A DNA stretch of 64,000 bases from G963666945 sp963666945 (GTDB lineage: Bacteria; Bacteroidota; Bacteroidia; Bacteroidales; Marinifilaceae): positions 81,616 through 145,615 of the forward strand of contig CAXXRT010000055.1 in assembly GCA_963666945.2 (NCBI GenBank). The letters run 5' to 3'. The notes beneath the pieces are model-generated. The model searched no databases, had not been told where the DNA came from, and saw nothing but the letters and a program-made list of their open reading frames with translations. The position numbers and the translations under genes are program-made. This document shows, piece by piece, positions 18,834-28,349 of the stretch. Position 1 is the stretch's first letter; every line of letters starts with the position of its first letter.

Positions 18834-19829
18834 ATGACTGATTCCGTAAAAGTTGGCATAATAGGAGGAGGAAGTTGGGCTACTGCCTTGGCTAAGATAT
18901 TATTGGAAACTCAGGATAGTCTGAATTGGTTCATGAGAAATCAGGAGACAATAGATCAGTTCAGGGAAGATAGCCATAATCCTCACTATTTGTGTGATGT
19001 GGAATTTGATATTGATAGGATTAACTTCAGCAGTGATTTAAATACTGTTGTTACCGAGTCTGATATTCTGATATTTGCTATTCCATCAGTTTTTTTAAAA
19101 AATGCATTAAAGAAACTCAATGTTTCAATGGCGGATAAATTTGTGGTTTCAGCAATTAAAGGGATAGTACCTGATGAAAATCTTATTATTGGAGAGTTTT
19201 TTAACAAGTATTATGATGTTCCAATAGAAAATATGGGCGTTATATCAGGACCTTGTCATGCTGAAGAGGTTGCATTAGAAAGACTTTCATATCTTACTTT
19301 TTCATGTCAGGAATTGAAAAAGGCAAGGATGATAGCACAGATGTTTGAATGCTCATATATTAAATCATCTATTTCAGATGATATTTATGGTACGGAGTAT
19401 TCAGCTGTGTTGAAGAATGTATTTGCCATTGCATCCGGGATCTGTCATGGTTTGCGATATGGAGATAATTTTCAGGCAGTGTTGATTTCTAATGCCATTC
19501 AGGAAATAAAAAGATTTGTAGATACCGTTCACCCTATTCAGAGAGATATTAAAAGTTCTGCGTATCTTGGTGATTTACTTGTTACTGCATATTCACAGTT
19601 TAGTAGAAACAGGACTTTTGGGACTATGATAGGGAAGGGGTATTCTGTAAAAACTGCCCAGTTGGAAATGCATATGATTGCGGAAGGTTATTATGCCGTT
19701 AAGTGCATAAAAGAAATTAATGAGCAATATCATGTGCATATGCCAATAACTGATGCTGTTTATAATATATTGTATGGAAAGATTTCTCCTACGATAGAAA
19801 TAAGAATATTAACTGACGAATTGCGTTAA
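18834..19829 (+). CDS. gpsA: NAD(P)-dependent glycerol-3-phosphate dehydrogenase
   Basis: 331 residues. A Rossmann nucleotide-binding motif GIIGGGSWATALA sits at 8-20, followed by the family motifs AIKGI (about 105), GPCHAEEVA (a variant of GPS/GPN-FAxEV) and LKNVFAIASGI. It reduces dihydroxyacetone phosphate to sn-glycerol 3-phosphate for phospholipid synthesis. It lies between lysS and a flavodoxin-like gene with short gaps (17 and 25 bases). Confidence 0.95.
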   Translation: MTDSVKVGIIGGGSWATALAKILLETQDSLNWFMRNQETIDQFREDSHNPHYLCDVEFDIDRINFSSDLNTVVTESDILIFAIPSVFLKNALKKLNVSMADKFVVSAIKGIVPDENLIIGEFFNKYYDVPIENMGVISGPCHAEEVALERLSYLTFSCQELKKARMIAQMFECSYIKSSISDDIYGTEYSAVLKNVFAIASGICHGLRYGDNFQAVLISNAIQEIKRFVDTVHPIQRDIKSSAYLGDLLVTAYSQFSRNRTFGTMIGKGYSVKTAQLEMHMIAEGYYAVKCIKEINEQYHVHMPITDAVYNILYGKISPTIEIRILTDELR

Positions 19830-19854
19830 GATTCGTTTTTTAAATAATAATTTT

Positions 19855-20343
19855 ATGAAATTTTCGATTATATATCATAGTGAATCCGGTAATACAGAGA
19901 AAGTTGCAAATATAATAGCGGAAGGAGTAAGGAATGCAGGTGATGTGGAAGTAAAATGTATGAATATTAATGATATAGATACTGAATTTGCAAAGCAATC
20001 TTCTGCATTATTATTTGGTACGCCTACTTATTTGGCTACTTTTTCATGGCAGATGAAGAAATTTATTGATACTGAGCTTAAGGCATTGGATATAGAAGGT
20101 AAACTTTGTGGGGTTTTTGCTACAGCGAATTTTTTTGGAGGTGGAGCTGATATTGCCGAATTATCTTTAATTGGCCAGCTTCTTGTGAGAGGAGTATTAG
20201 CATATTCTGTTGGAGCATCGAAGGGACAGCCTTATACCCATATTGGAGCTGTTACACGTAAAGATGGGGATGAATTTGAGAAGGAAAGAGCTATGTTGTA
20301 TGGACAGAGATTTGCAGAAAAAGCTTTAGAACTTTTTGGGTAA
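19855..20343 (+). CDS. flavodoxin-fold FMN protein (NAD(P)H:quinone oxidoreductase-like)
   Basis: 162 residues. The N-terminus has a flavodoxin phosphate loop (HSESGNTEKVA, residues 8-18), and GTPTYLATFSWQMKKFID and TANFFGGGADIAE supply the other FMN-contact regions. The length and the GTPTY motif resemble short WrbA/YwrO-like or flavodoxin-family oxidoreductases rather than a classic electron-carrier flavodoxin. The physiological partner is unknown. It sits between gpsA and thyA and is followed by a 78-base gap. Confidence 0.8.
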   Translation: MKFSIIYHSESGNTEKVANIIAEGVRNAGDVEVKCMNINDIDTEFAKQSSALLFGTPTYLATFSWQMKKFIDTELKALDIEGKLCGVFATANFFGGGADIAELSLIGQLLVRGVLAYSVGASKGQPYTHIGAVTRKDGDEFEKERAMLYGQRFAEKALELFG

Positions 20344-20421
20344 TTAAGGTTATATATCCTATATTGTAAAGACAGGATAAAAATATACCAAAGACTAATT
20401 AATAAATTTAACAGTGTAACA

Positions 20422-21216
20422 ATGAGGCAATATCTTGATTTATTGGAAAGAATCCTTGAAGAAGGTAATTGTAAAAGTGACAGAACCGGAACTGGTACTC
20501 TGAGTGTTTTTGGACACCAAATGAGGTTCGATTTACAAAAAGGCTTTCCTTTATTAACAACGAAAAAGCTTCATTTAAAATCTATTATATACGAGCTGTT
20601 GTGGTTTCTTAAGGGTGATACTAATGTTCTGTATCTTCAGGAAAATGGAGTTAGGATATGGAATGAATGGGCTGATGAAGATGGCGATTTGGGTCATGTT
20701 TATGGATACCAGTGGAGATCGTGGCCAAGGCCTGATGGGACTCATCTTGATCAGATAAGCGAGGTTATTGAGCAGATTAAAACAAACCCCGATTCCCGAC
20801 GACTAATAGTTAGTGCATGGAATGCTGGTGATATTGAGAATATGGCATTGGCACCATGTCATGCAATGTTTCAGTTTTACGTTGCAGATGGAAAGCTTTC
20901 ATGTCAGTTGTATCAGCGAAGTGCTGATTCTTTTCTGGGGGTGCCATTTAATATTGCTTCTTATGCATTATTAACAATGATGGTTGCTCAGGTTTGTGAC
21001 CTGGAGCCTGGAGATTTTGTACATACTTTTGGGGATGCTCATATATATCTAAATCATATAGAACAGGTTAAATTGCAGCTAGGCAGAGAGCCTATGAATT
21101 TACCTCAAATGAAGATTAATCCGAGTGTGAAAAGTATATTTGATTTTAAATATGAGGATTTTCAACTTGTAAATTACAAGGCTCATCCGCATATAAAAGG
21201 AGAAATTTCAGTTTAA
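20422..21216 (+). CDS. thyA: thymidylate synthase
   Basis: 264 residues, the length of E. coli ThyA. The nucleophile is Cys146 in LAPCHAMFQFYV, the phosphate-binding region CKSDRTGTGT is at 17-26, RRLIVSAWN at 126-134 and the dUMP motif QRSADSFLGVPFNIASYA is intact. It converts dUMP to dTMP using methylene-tetrahydrofolate and yields dihydrofolate. folA follows after 15 bases, the common functional pairing that recycles dihydrofolate. Confidence 0.98.
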   Translation: MRQYLDLLERILEEGNCKSDRTGTGTLSVFGHQMRFDLQKGFPLLTTKKLHLKSIIYELLWFLKGDTNVLYLQENGVRIWNEWADEDGDLGHVYGYQWRSWPRPDGTHLDQISEVIEQIKTNPDSRRLIVSAWNAGDIENMALAPCHAMFQFYVADGKLSCQLYQRSADSFLGVPFNIASYALLTMMVAQVCDLEPGDFVHTFGDAHIYLNHIEQVKLQLGREPMNLPQMKINPSVKSIFDFKYEDFQLVNYKAHPHIKGEISV

Positions 21217-21231
21217 TAAAAATACAATATC

Positions 21232-21711
21232 GTGACAATTTCTATTATAGTAGCTGCAGCTGAAAATAATGTTATAGGAAAGGATAATGATATGCCATGG
21301 AGACTTTCTGCAGACCTAAAGAGGTTTAAGAAGCTAACAATGGGACATCATATAATTATGGGAAGAAAGACTTTTGAGTCAATTGGAAAGCCATTGCCGG
21401 GAAGAACTTCCGTTATAATTACTAGGAATAAAGATTATAGACAGGACGATTGTATTGTAGCACATTCCCTTGAAGAGGCTTTTAAAATGGTTGAAGACGA
21501 GGAAGTATTTATTATAGGAGGGGGAGAAATATATAATATGGCCTTTGATATTGCGGATAAACTTTATCTTACCAGAGTTCATGCAACTCTAGAAGGCGAT
21601 ACTTGTATTCCTGAAATAAATAATAATTGGGAAGAGGTTGAGTGTGAAAAGTTTCAGAAGGACGAAAAGAATCAATACGATTATTCTTTTATTGATTATA
21701 TAAAGAGATAG
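21232..21711 (+). CDS. folA: dihydrofolate reductase
   Basis: 159 residues starting with GTG at 21232; no ATG is available between the thyA stop and the conserved first strand (ISIIVAAAENNVIG). Motifs: the Met20 loop region GKDNDMPWRLSADLKRFK with catalytic Asp, GRKTFESIGKPLPGRTSVIITRN, and FIIGGGEIYN for NADPH binding. It reduces the dihydrofolate produced by ThyA and is clearly in the same operon (15-base gap). Confidence 0.97.
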   Translation: MTISIIVAAAENNVIGKDNDMPWRLSADLKRFKKLTMGHHIIMGRKTFESIGKPLPGRTSVIITRNKDYRQDDCIVAHSLEEAFKMVEDEEVFIIGGGEIYNMAFDIADKLYLTRVHATLEGDTCIPEINNNWEEVECEKFQKDEKNQYDYSFIDYIKR

Positions 21712-21742
21712 TTTTTAGTGAATAATAAATAGGAGGTTTGAA

Positions 21743-22783
21743 ATGAGAATTGTTTTGTTTTGTGAACAAAAGTATACCATAAGTATGGTTAAACCTATAC
21801 ATGACGAAGCCATTAAGGATAAGAATAATAAAGTGCTTTGGTATATACACAAGAAGAATATTTCTGATTTTGAGTTTGGAGATGAAGTCTCATGGACAAA
21901 CGATATACAAGAAATATATAACTTTTCTCCTGAGGCCATTTTTGTTCCTTGTAATGTTGTCCCTTATGATCTTCCAGGAGTAAAAGTGAATATTTCCCAT
22001 GGCTACGAGTGTGGTGAAAAGAGGTATTTTAGAATTAGAGATTATTTCGATTTATATCTTACTCAGGGCCCATATTTTACTGAGAATTATCAGAAATTAG
22101 CAGACAAACATAAGGACTTTGAAGTTATAGAGACTGGTTGGTCGCGTAGGGATGGTATTCTAAAGTCGTTAAATGCCTACGATGATTATAAGCAGGAGCT
22201 TCTAACAACTTATGGAAAAAGTAAGATGGTTTTATATGCACCAACTTTCCCGCCATCATTAACTTCTTTACCTTATATGCAAGATGCACTGCAGACATTA
22301 GTGAAGGAAAGGAATGAAGTTTTGTTGTTGTTTAAATTTCATCCACTAACGCCTCATGAACTTAAAGAGGAGTATAAGGCTATTGCTGGAAAGAATGACA
22401 GCATATTATGGATGTCCGATGGTGATATTAATAAATTTCTAATCATGTCCGATATGATGATTAGCGATTCTTCTTCTGTTGTAAATGAATTTCTTCTTTT
22501 GGATAAACCTGTTATTACAATTAAGAATAAATCTGATAATAAATTTTGGTATAATATTGAGAATCCTGATGAATTGGTTGAGGCTTATGATATGGTTTTA
22601 TCCAGTGATGAATATAAATCTAAGCGTAAATGGATAATTGATAATTTTGATCCATATTTTGATGGAAATTCAAGTGCCAGAATGTTAAAAGCTGTAGAAG
22701 ATTACATTAAGAAACATGGTGTTCCACTGAAGCGCAAAATGGGATTTTTTAGGAAAAGAAAATCTTTGAAGGGATTTAAATAA
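21743..22783 (+). CDS. TagF-like CDP-glycerol glycerophosphotransferase family protein (surface glycan modification)
   Basis: 346 residues, no signal peptide. The GT-B-like C-terminal half carries family motifs: VLYAPTFPPS, LFKFHPLTPHE and the nucleotide-binding MISDSSSVVNEFLLLDKPVI. Family members transfer a polyol-phosphate from a CDP carrier to a glycan; CDP-glycerol itself need not be the donor here. A strong AGGAGG at 21731-21736, six bases before the ATG, is unusual for this phylum. The kinase gene begins one base after its stop codon, so the two form one unit at the edge of the surface-polysaccharide region. Together with the phosphonate operon it could act on a CMP-phosphonate (inference). 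Confidence 0.75.
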   Translation: MRIVLFCEQKYTISMVKPIHDEAIKDKNNKVLWYIHKKNISDFEFGDEVSWTNDIQEIYNFSPEAIFVPCNVVPYDLPGVKVNISHGYECGEKRYFRIRDYFDLYLTQGPYFTENYQKLADKHKDFEVIETGWSRRDGILKSLNAYDDYKQELLTTYGKSKMVLYAPTFPPSLTSLPYMQDALQTLVKERNEVLLLFKFHPLTPHELKEEYKAIAGKNDSILWMSDGDINKFLIMSDMMISDSSSVVNEFLLLDKPVITIKNKSDNKFWYNIENPDELVEAYDMVLSSDEYKSKRKWIIDNFDPYFDGNSSARMLKAVEDYIKKHGVPLKRKMGFFRKRKSLKGFK

Positions 22784-22784
22784 T

Positions 22785-23567
22785 ATGTATTACAAAATAA
22801 ATAGTAGATATTCTGGTTTAAAAGAAACGATACTTTCTATTCCTGAGTTGTTTGAAAAAAGCAGCGAGGTGATCATGAATAATCGTAATACAATAAAAGT
22901 AATAGAAACTAGAGGATTGCGATTGAATGTAAAGTCGTTTAAAGTTCCTAATATAATTAATCGTATTGCATATAAATATGTTAGACCTTCAAAAGCAAGG
23001 AGATCTTTTGAATATGCACTGAAGTTGTTAAGTAATGGTATAAATACCCCGGAGCCAATAGCTTTTATAGAGTATTCAAATTTTTTGGGGTTGACTAATA
23101 GTTATTATATATCAATTCAGGAGGATTGTGATTACACTTTTAGGGATATCATTGGAAAAAATATTGAAGAGATAAAGGAATTATTAATTGATTTTACAAA
23201 ATTCACATATTATATTCATTCTAAAGGAGTATATTTTATTGATCATTCTCCAGGAAATACTCTTATTAAAAAACTTGATAAAGGATTTCGATTTAGTCTT
23301 GTAGATTTGAACAGGACAAAGTTTTTTAATAAAGCATTGGATTTAGATTTGGGGATAAAAAATTTTTATAGACTAGGATCTACGCCAGAGATGGTTGAGA
23401 TTATGGCAGAGGAATATGCAAGACTTTGTGAAGCTGATGTGGAAAGGGTGTGTAGTAAAATGATGCAAATGACAATGGAGCATAATTCTAAAGTATTAAA
23501 AAAGAAGCAGCGAAGGGCTAGTCTGAATAAAAAAGTATTTATTAAAAAAAATGGGACTAACCAATAA
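22785..23567 (+). CDS. lipopolysaccharide core kinase, Kdo-kinase/InaA-like
   Basis: 260 residues with a small protein-kinase-like fold: a catalytic-loop variant HSKGVYFIDHSPGNTLI near 148-164 (Asp and Asn in place of HRDxxxxN) and SLVDLNRTKFF near 176-186 in the DFG position. This pattern is shared by KdkA, WaaP and InaA proteins, which phosphorylate Kdo or heptose of the LPS inner core at the cytoplasmic face. It is translationally coupled to the TagF-like gene upstream. The 3' end overlaps the terminator of the convergent phosphonate operon. Confidence 0.75.
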   Translation: MYYKINSRYSGLKETILSIPELFEKSSEVIMNNRNTIKVIETRGLRLNVKSFKVPNIINRIAYKYVRPSKARRSFEYALKLLSNGINTPEPIAFIEYSNFLGLTNSYYISIQEDCDYTFRDIIGKNIEEIKELLIDFTKFTYYIHSKGVYFIDHSPGNTLIKKLDKGFRFSLVDLNRTKFFNKALDLDLGIKNFYRLGSTPEMVEIMAEEYARLCEADVERVCSKMMQMTMEHNSKVLKKKQRRASLNKKVFIKKNGTNQ

Positions 23568-23589
23568 GTGTCATTTTTGGATAGTCCCA
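23544..23589 (-). terminator. terminator of the phosphonate operon, inside the end of the kinase gene
   Basis: On the minus strand TGGGACTA (23589-23582) pairs with TAGTCCCA (23559-23552), with an extra TCC/GGT-side extension, and is followed by eight T (23551-23544). The right arm and T-run lie inside the last codons of the plus-strand kinase gene, so the two convergent transcription units overlap. Confidence 0.75.
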
Positions 23590-23650
23590 ATTCGTAAGAA
23601 TTTTTGCCCTACTGTCAGATGATGTACTGACTTTTTCAATTAATATTTTA

Positions 23651-24757
23651 TCAGTATGTACTGTTGAGTAAGTTAACAATATCAATAATTTCAAGCTTAA
23701 CAGGATTATTGCCCATTCTTTCAATATTGCACTGTTTTGCAATATATTCAATTTCTGTTTTATTAACCCCCAGTTCTCTTAGAAATGTTTCCATTCGTAA
23801 ACTTTTCCATAATTTTTGAATTTTGCTGGCGGCCTCTTTTAAATCTGATGAACCAGTTATAGCCCATATCTTCTCAATGTTCTCTTTAACCTTGGTATTT
23901 GTTGATTTGATATAATTAATTTTCATCACTTCAGACAATGTTAATGCAACTGCATGTCCGTGTGGTATATTATATTTGGAGGTTAATTCATAAGAAATAG
24001 CGTGAGGGGCTGTTGTCTTTGATATATTAATGGCTTTCCCAGCCCAATAAGCACCTTCGCTTACATTGTCTTTAGCTTTTTTACTCCCAGAAATAACTGC
24101 ATCATAAAGATTTTCCCAAATTAACTTAATGGCTTTTTCTGCATATTGTTTTGATATATCCGTTCCTCCAACTGCCCACATTGATTCAATAGCCTGACAA
24201 AGAGAATCGGCACCAGCGCATGCAGCTATGTATTCTGAAGAACTGTATGTTAGTTCTGGAGCAACTATTGCATAATCAGGAAGGATAAAATCATTAGCAA
24301 GAGAATACTTCTTTCCTTCTATATATACAACTGCAAAATGTGTTGCTTCACTACCTGTCCCTGCTGTGGTAGGGATAGCGATAAGAGTATTCCCCTTTGT
24401 ATCTATTTTATTTGTCTTTATTATTTCAATAATATCACCATGCTGTTGACTTAGGATACCAATTAGCTTTCCCATATCAAGTACACTTCCTCCTCCAATT
24501 GCAATAATTAAGTCGTATTTTCCGTGCTTGTAAATATCAATTCCCCTGTTAACATCCTCTATTTTCGGATTTTCTTCAAAATCATAGAATCTGTAATATT
24601 CAGTATTTTTTAAGATCAATTCAATTAAATCTTTAGCACCTGATTTTTCATAGGATTTTTTCCCTGTTACCAAAAATACTTTTTGAGGAGAATGACTATT
24701 TAATATTTCAGATAGTTTATTTATGCTATTTTTCCCTATATATGCTATTTGCTTCAT
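23651..24757 (-). CDS. phosphonoacetaldehyde reductase (iron-containing alcohol dehydrogenase family)
   Basis: 368 residues. The group III alcohol dehydrogenase motifs are IAIGGGSVLDMGKLIG (NAD binding), PTTAGTGSEATHFAVV, the metal-site Asp in AGADSLCQAIES and the two His of IPHGHAVALTL. The place at the end of a PEP mutase/phosphonopyruvate decarboxylase operon points to reduction of phosphonoacetaldehyde to 2-hydroxyethylphosphonate, as in PhpC-type enzymes. The family alone would not give the substrate; the neighbours do. It starts 19 bases after the decarboxylase gene. Confidence 0.85.
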   Translation of the reverse strand: MKQIAYIGKNSINKLSEILNSHSPQKVFLVTGKKSYEKSGAKDLIELILKNTEYYRFYDFEENPKIEDVNRGIDIYKHGKYDLIIAIGGGSVLDMGKLIGILSQQHGDIIEIIKTNKIDTKGNTLIAIPTTAGTGSEATHFAVVYIEGKKYSLANDFILPDYAIVAPELTYSSSEYIAACAGADSLCQAIESMWAVGGTDISKQYAEKAIKLIWENLYDAVISGSKKAKDNVSEGAYWAGKAINISKTTAPHAISYELTSKYNIPHGHAVALTLSEVMKINYIKSTNTKVKENIEKIWAITGSSDLKEAASKIQKLWKSLRMETFLRELGVNKTEIEYIAKQCNIERMGNNPVKLEIIDIVNLLNSTY

Positions 24758-24776
24758 TATTACTGATAATATCTTG

Positions 24777-25907
24777 TTATAAATCTTTTAGAAAATTCAT
24801 AAGTTCTTTTTTATTATCTATTGGTGTGGATGTTGGTCGTCCAAGATCTTTTCTTGCACCTTTTTTAACTCTGATTTCAAGTAATGTTGGGCCGTCAGTA
24901 TCTAAAAAGGAATTCCAAATATTTTTAATTTCATCAGTATTGGTGGCACAGTAGGCATTTTTATAACCAAATCCTTTAGCTATTTCACAGATATTGATGT
25001 TGAAACCTACTGTAGGTTGTCCTCCAACTGAGTCGTGAGCACCGTTATTAAATATTATATGTTTATAATTTTTTAATCCGGAGTTTCCGATTATACCCAT
25101 TGAACCAGCATGCATTATTGTTGCACCATCTCCATCAAAGCAAAATACTTTTTTATCTTTATTTTGCATGGCTATGCCTAGAGCAATTTGGTTTGCATGC
25201 CCCATGGATCCTACTGTTAAGAAGTCTTTGGCATGATCCTCATTTCTTTTTTCTCTTATTTCAAATAATTCTCTGGAAATCATGCCGGTAGTGGATACAA
25301 TAGGATTACTGTTACCAATTTTATTTAGTACAAATTCTATTGCATCTTCTCTTGATAAGTCATAATTGTCTTTTGACTTATTTACTAAATTATAACTATC
25401 AAAAGTATCTTTTCTAATTAAGAAAACCGCTGGTTCTGAATTTTTGTTACTTAATTCTAAAGCCTTGTTTATTTGAGATATTGCCTCCTCAGTTGCTTGG
25501 GATAAAATTTCGCAAGGAATTTCCATTGCATCGAATAGGGCTTTAGATACTTTTCCTTGTTTTACATGCTGTGGTTCGTCTTTTACACCCGGTTCTCCTC
25601 TTAAGCCAACAAGTAATATCATTGGTATACTGTAAACCTCTTTGTCTGCTAAAGAAAGCAAGGGGTTTGTGGCATTACCAATACCAGAGTTTTGCATATA
25701 AACCAGTGGTGTTTTACCACTGGCTAAATGATAACCTGTTGCGATGCCAATACTCGCTCCTTCATTCGAAGCTATTATATGATTGTCTCCGGGATAATTG
25801 TCGGTGATATATGCACATAAAGATTTTAATAAAGAGTCAGGTACTCCAGTGAAAAAATCTATGTTTTTATTTTTTAAGTTAGCGAAAAAATCCTCTAGTT
25901 GAATCAT
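24777..25907 (-). CDS. aepY: phosphonopyruvate decarboxylase
   Basis: 376 residues, the usual single-subunit length. Thiamine-diphosphate enzyme motifs: catalytic Glu in SNEGASIGIA near 47-56, PLVYMQNSGIGNATNP (the phosphonopyruvate/sulfopyruvate decarboxylase signature) and the Mg-ThDP motif FCFDGDGATIMHAGSM to FNNGAHDSVGGQPT. It decarboxylates phosphonopyruvate to phosphonoacetaldehyde, pulling the unfavourable PEP mutase step forward. It lies 7 bases after the PEP mutase gene and shares its transcript. Confidence 0.95.
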   Translation of the reverse strand: MIQLEDFFANLKNKNIDFFTGVPDSLLKSLCAYITDNYPGDNHIIASNEGASIGIATGYHLASGKTPLVYMQNSGIGNATNPLLSLADKEVYSIPMILLVGLRGEPGVKDEPQHVKQGKVSKALFDAMEIPCEILSQATEEAISQINKALELSNKNSEPAVFLIRKDTFDSYNLVNKSKDNYDLSREDAIEFVLNKIGNSNPIVSTTGMISRELFEIREKRNEDHAKDFLTVGSMGHANQIALGIAMQNKDKKVFCFDGDGATIMHAGSMGIIGNSGLKNYKHIIFNNGAHDSVGGQPTVGFNINICEIAKGFGYKNAYCATNTDEIKNIWNSFLDTDGPTLLEIRVKKGARKDLGRPTSTPIDNKKELMNFLKDL

Positions 25908-25914
25908 CTTATTT

Positions 25915-27219
25915 TTATTTTGTTCCTGGTATTAGATTTAGTATTTCTTTAATAGACATGCATTTATCGTTTGCTTCATACGATCTGTCATTAATTAAAA
26001 TAGATTTTGCAACATCCACCATTGCCGGATACGCGCTTCTAAGCATGTGATTTGCATAAATAACAACGTTTGCTCCTGCTTCTGCTAATTCTGCATCAGT
26101 AATTTGGTTATAACTCGTAGGAACAACCACAAGAGGGACTCTGTTCTCAAATTTATTATATTCTTCACAGAAAGATAAAATTTCATCAGGAGTTTTTGCT
26201 TTTGAGTGGATCATTATTCCATCTGCTCCTGCCTCTATATATGCTTTAGCTCTTTCAATGGCATCATTAACACCTTTACCTGAAATAAAGCTTTCAATAC
26301 GAGCAATTATCATGAAGTCATCAGTTACCTGAGCGTTTTTCCCTGATATTATTTTTTCACAAAAATGTTCTATACTATCTTGTGTTTGCTTTACATCAGT
26401 TCCAAAAAGTGAGTTTTTCTTTAACCCTACTTTGTCTTCAATAATGACTGCAGAAATACCATGTCTTTCAAGTGTTCTGACAGTGAAAACAAAATGTTCA
26501 ATTTTTCCACCTGTATCACCATCATAGATGATAGGTTTAGTAGTACATTCAAGTATATCGTTTAATTCGTGTAATCTTGTGGTAATGTCAACCGCTTCGA
26601 TATCTGGCTTCCCTTTTGATGTTGAGTCAGTTAGACTGCTTGACCACATGCCATCAAATTCTTTTTTTACACCATTAATTTCTACGTTAATATTTTCGCA
26701 GATTAATCCTGTTAATCCGTTATGTGCTTCTATTATTCTAACTATAGGCTTAGCACTGATAAGTCTTCTCAGTCTTTTAAGTCGGATATCAGGTGTGGTT
26801 CCGATTTCTTTAAGTGCATTATTTAGTTTTGTAGAAGAAATTCCTTTTGTGTAGGGTACATCAATAAGTTTTCCTCCCCATTTATTTAGTGTATCAATGA
26901 CAGCTTGTCGGGTATTTTTCTGAACTCCTTCTTTCCAATCATCTCCATGAACCACATAGTCTGGTTTTATTTTTTCCAAATTGGGAGTATAGTCTAAAGT
27001 GTCTTGCGGAATAACTTCTTTAACTCCTTTTATATTTTCTATAACAATCTTTCTTTGCTCATATTCCATATATGGTAAGCGTTTATAACTTGCTATTGCT
27101 TTGTCTGTCAATAAACCAACTGTTACTTCACCGAATTTGGCAGCTTCTTTTAGAATATTTAAATGACCAGGGTGCACTATATCTGCACTCATGCCTACAT
27201 ATACTATTTTCTTTTCCAT
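25915..27219 (-). CDS. aepX: fused nucleotidyltransferase-phosphoenolpyruvate mutase
   Basis: 434 residues in two domains. Residues 1-140 form a TagD-type nucleotidyltransferase: HPGH at 16-19 and TKGISSTKL at 124-132. Residues 145-434 are PEP mutase: YDGDTGG at 232-238 (Mg site) and the diagnostic EDKVGLKKNS at 261-270. The mutase makes phosphonopyruvate from PEP, the entry to almost all natural phosphonates. The N-terminal domain is of the kind (PntC-like) that activates a finished phosphonate with CTP for transfer to a glycan or lipid; so first and activation steps sit on one chain. Which phosphonate is activated is inferred from the operon: no aminotransferase is present, so 2-hydroxyethylphosphonate is the likely one. 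Confidence 0.93.
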   Translation of the reverse strand: MEKKIVYVGMSADIVHPGHLNILKEAAKFGEVTVGLLTDKAIASYKRLPYMEYEQRKIVIENIKGVKEVIPQDTLDYTPNLEKIKPDYVVHGDDWKEGVQKNTRQAVIDTLNKWGGKLIDVPYTKGISSTKLNNALKEIGTTPDIRLKRLRRLISAKPIVRIIEAHNGLTGLICENINVEINGVKKEFDGMWSSSLTDSTSKGKPDIEAVDITTRLHELNDILECTTKPIIYDGDTGGKIEHFVFTVRTLERHGISAVIIEDKVGLKKNSLFGTDVKQTQDSIEHFCEKIISGKNAQVTDDFMIIARIESFISGKGVNDAIERAKAYIEAGADGIMIHSKAKTPDEILSFCEEYNKFENRVPLVVVPTSYNQITDAELAEAGANVVIYANHMLRSAYPAMVDVAKSILINDRSYEANDKCMSIKEILNLIPGTK

Positions 27220-27278
27220 TATGTATCTATTTTAATGCCTTTTTGTTCTAAATGTTAGTAATTGTAAATATAGTTATA

Positions 27279-28349
27279 TTACCTTTTATCAATCAGGTAA
27301 TCAATTATTCTTTTTGATGCTTTATTGTCAAGATCTCCGACTACAAGGTTAACTAGTTCGTTTCTTATCTTTTCTTTTTTTACAGGATTGCAAAGATTTT
27401 CTTTTGTGTATTTAATCATTTCTTTATAATTGAAAGCGTTGTCTCCAACCTCCCAAAGGTGAAAATTATCAACATCAAGTCTTGATTTTAATTTGTATTT
27501 TAAAACCTTATAATACCATCTGGTATATACAAATCTATTTATAATAACAGGTTTGTTTAATGCAGCAAATTCATAGATAGCTCCAGAAAGATCTGAAATT
27601 AAAATATCAGCAGTATGCATAAATGGAGCAAGTGATGTTTCGTTGAAATTTGCAAAATATACATTGCTATATTTATTCCATTTTTTTATTTTATCCAATT
27701 CTTGTTTGTATTTATCTCTTATATAAATAAAAAAATGAGGCTTTACTATTATGTTAAAATCTTTCATTTCCTCAGGGAAATTATCGTGTATCTTTAATAT
27801 GGAAGAAGGATAAAAAGTGGGAGCATATAATATAGTTTTTTTGTTAGGATCCAGTTTGAATTTCTTTAGATATTCTATTTTTTGAATGTTTTCTATTTTA
27901 GTTACCTGATCCAGTTTTGTGTAACCAACTGTTACCATATTATTTAAATAGTGAGGATAAATTTTGCCGATATTATTTTTTATAAATGTACTTTCGACAA
28001 ATCTAATATCAAAATTGGTTAGAGATTCTTTCAGATATACTTTTTTACCACCCCAACATCCGTGGAATACAGATACTGTGCGTTGGTAATTAATGTTTAG
28101 ATTTTGAAAAGAATTACCAAAAAAGAGATATATGCATTCTAGAGAAGAGTCAGAATAGGATAAGAAATTATATCCCTTATCTTTACAATAAATTATCTTA
28201 GTGTTGTATTGATCGACAGAATCTCTGGATTTGTTTTCAGGAATAACTATTGAGTATGATATATCTCTGTTTTTTAATTCCTCAATTATTGGTTCAAAAT
28301 GAGGTAAATAGTAATAGTTTTCCAAGTAAAATAATGCAAAATATGTCAT
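27279..28349 (-). CDS. TagF-like CDP-glycerol glycerophosphotransferase family protein, first gene of the phosphonate operon
   Basis: 356 residues, no signal peptide. C-terminal motifs ILYAPTFYPSS, IIVKPHFFIYI and ADILISDLSGAIYEFAALNKPVII mark the CDP-glycerol glycerophosphotransferase superfamily. It is only broadly similar to the other TagF-like protein at 21743. Lying first in the operon with the phosphonate enzymes, it is the best candidate to move the activated phosphonate onto a surface glycan (inference). A GGAG lies close to the ATG. A 59-base gap precedes the next gene. Confidence 0.75.
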   Translation of the reverse strand: MTYFALFYLENYYYLPHFEPIIEELKNRDISYSIVIPENKSRDSVDQYNTKIIYCKDKGYNFLSYSDSSLECIYLFFGNSFQNLNINYQRTVSVFHGCWGGKKVYLKESLTNFDIRFVESTFIKNNIGKIYPHYLNNMVTVGYTKLDQVTKIENIQKIEYLKKFKLDPNKKTILYAPTFYPSSILKIHDNFPEEMKDFNIIVKPHFFIYIRDKYKQELDKIKKWNKYSNVYFANFNETSLAPFMHTADILISDLSGAIYEFAALNKPVIINRFVYTRWYYKVLKYKLKSRLDVDNFHLWEVGDNAFNYKEMIKYTKENLCNPVKKEKIRNELVNLVVGDLDNKASKRIIDYLIDKR

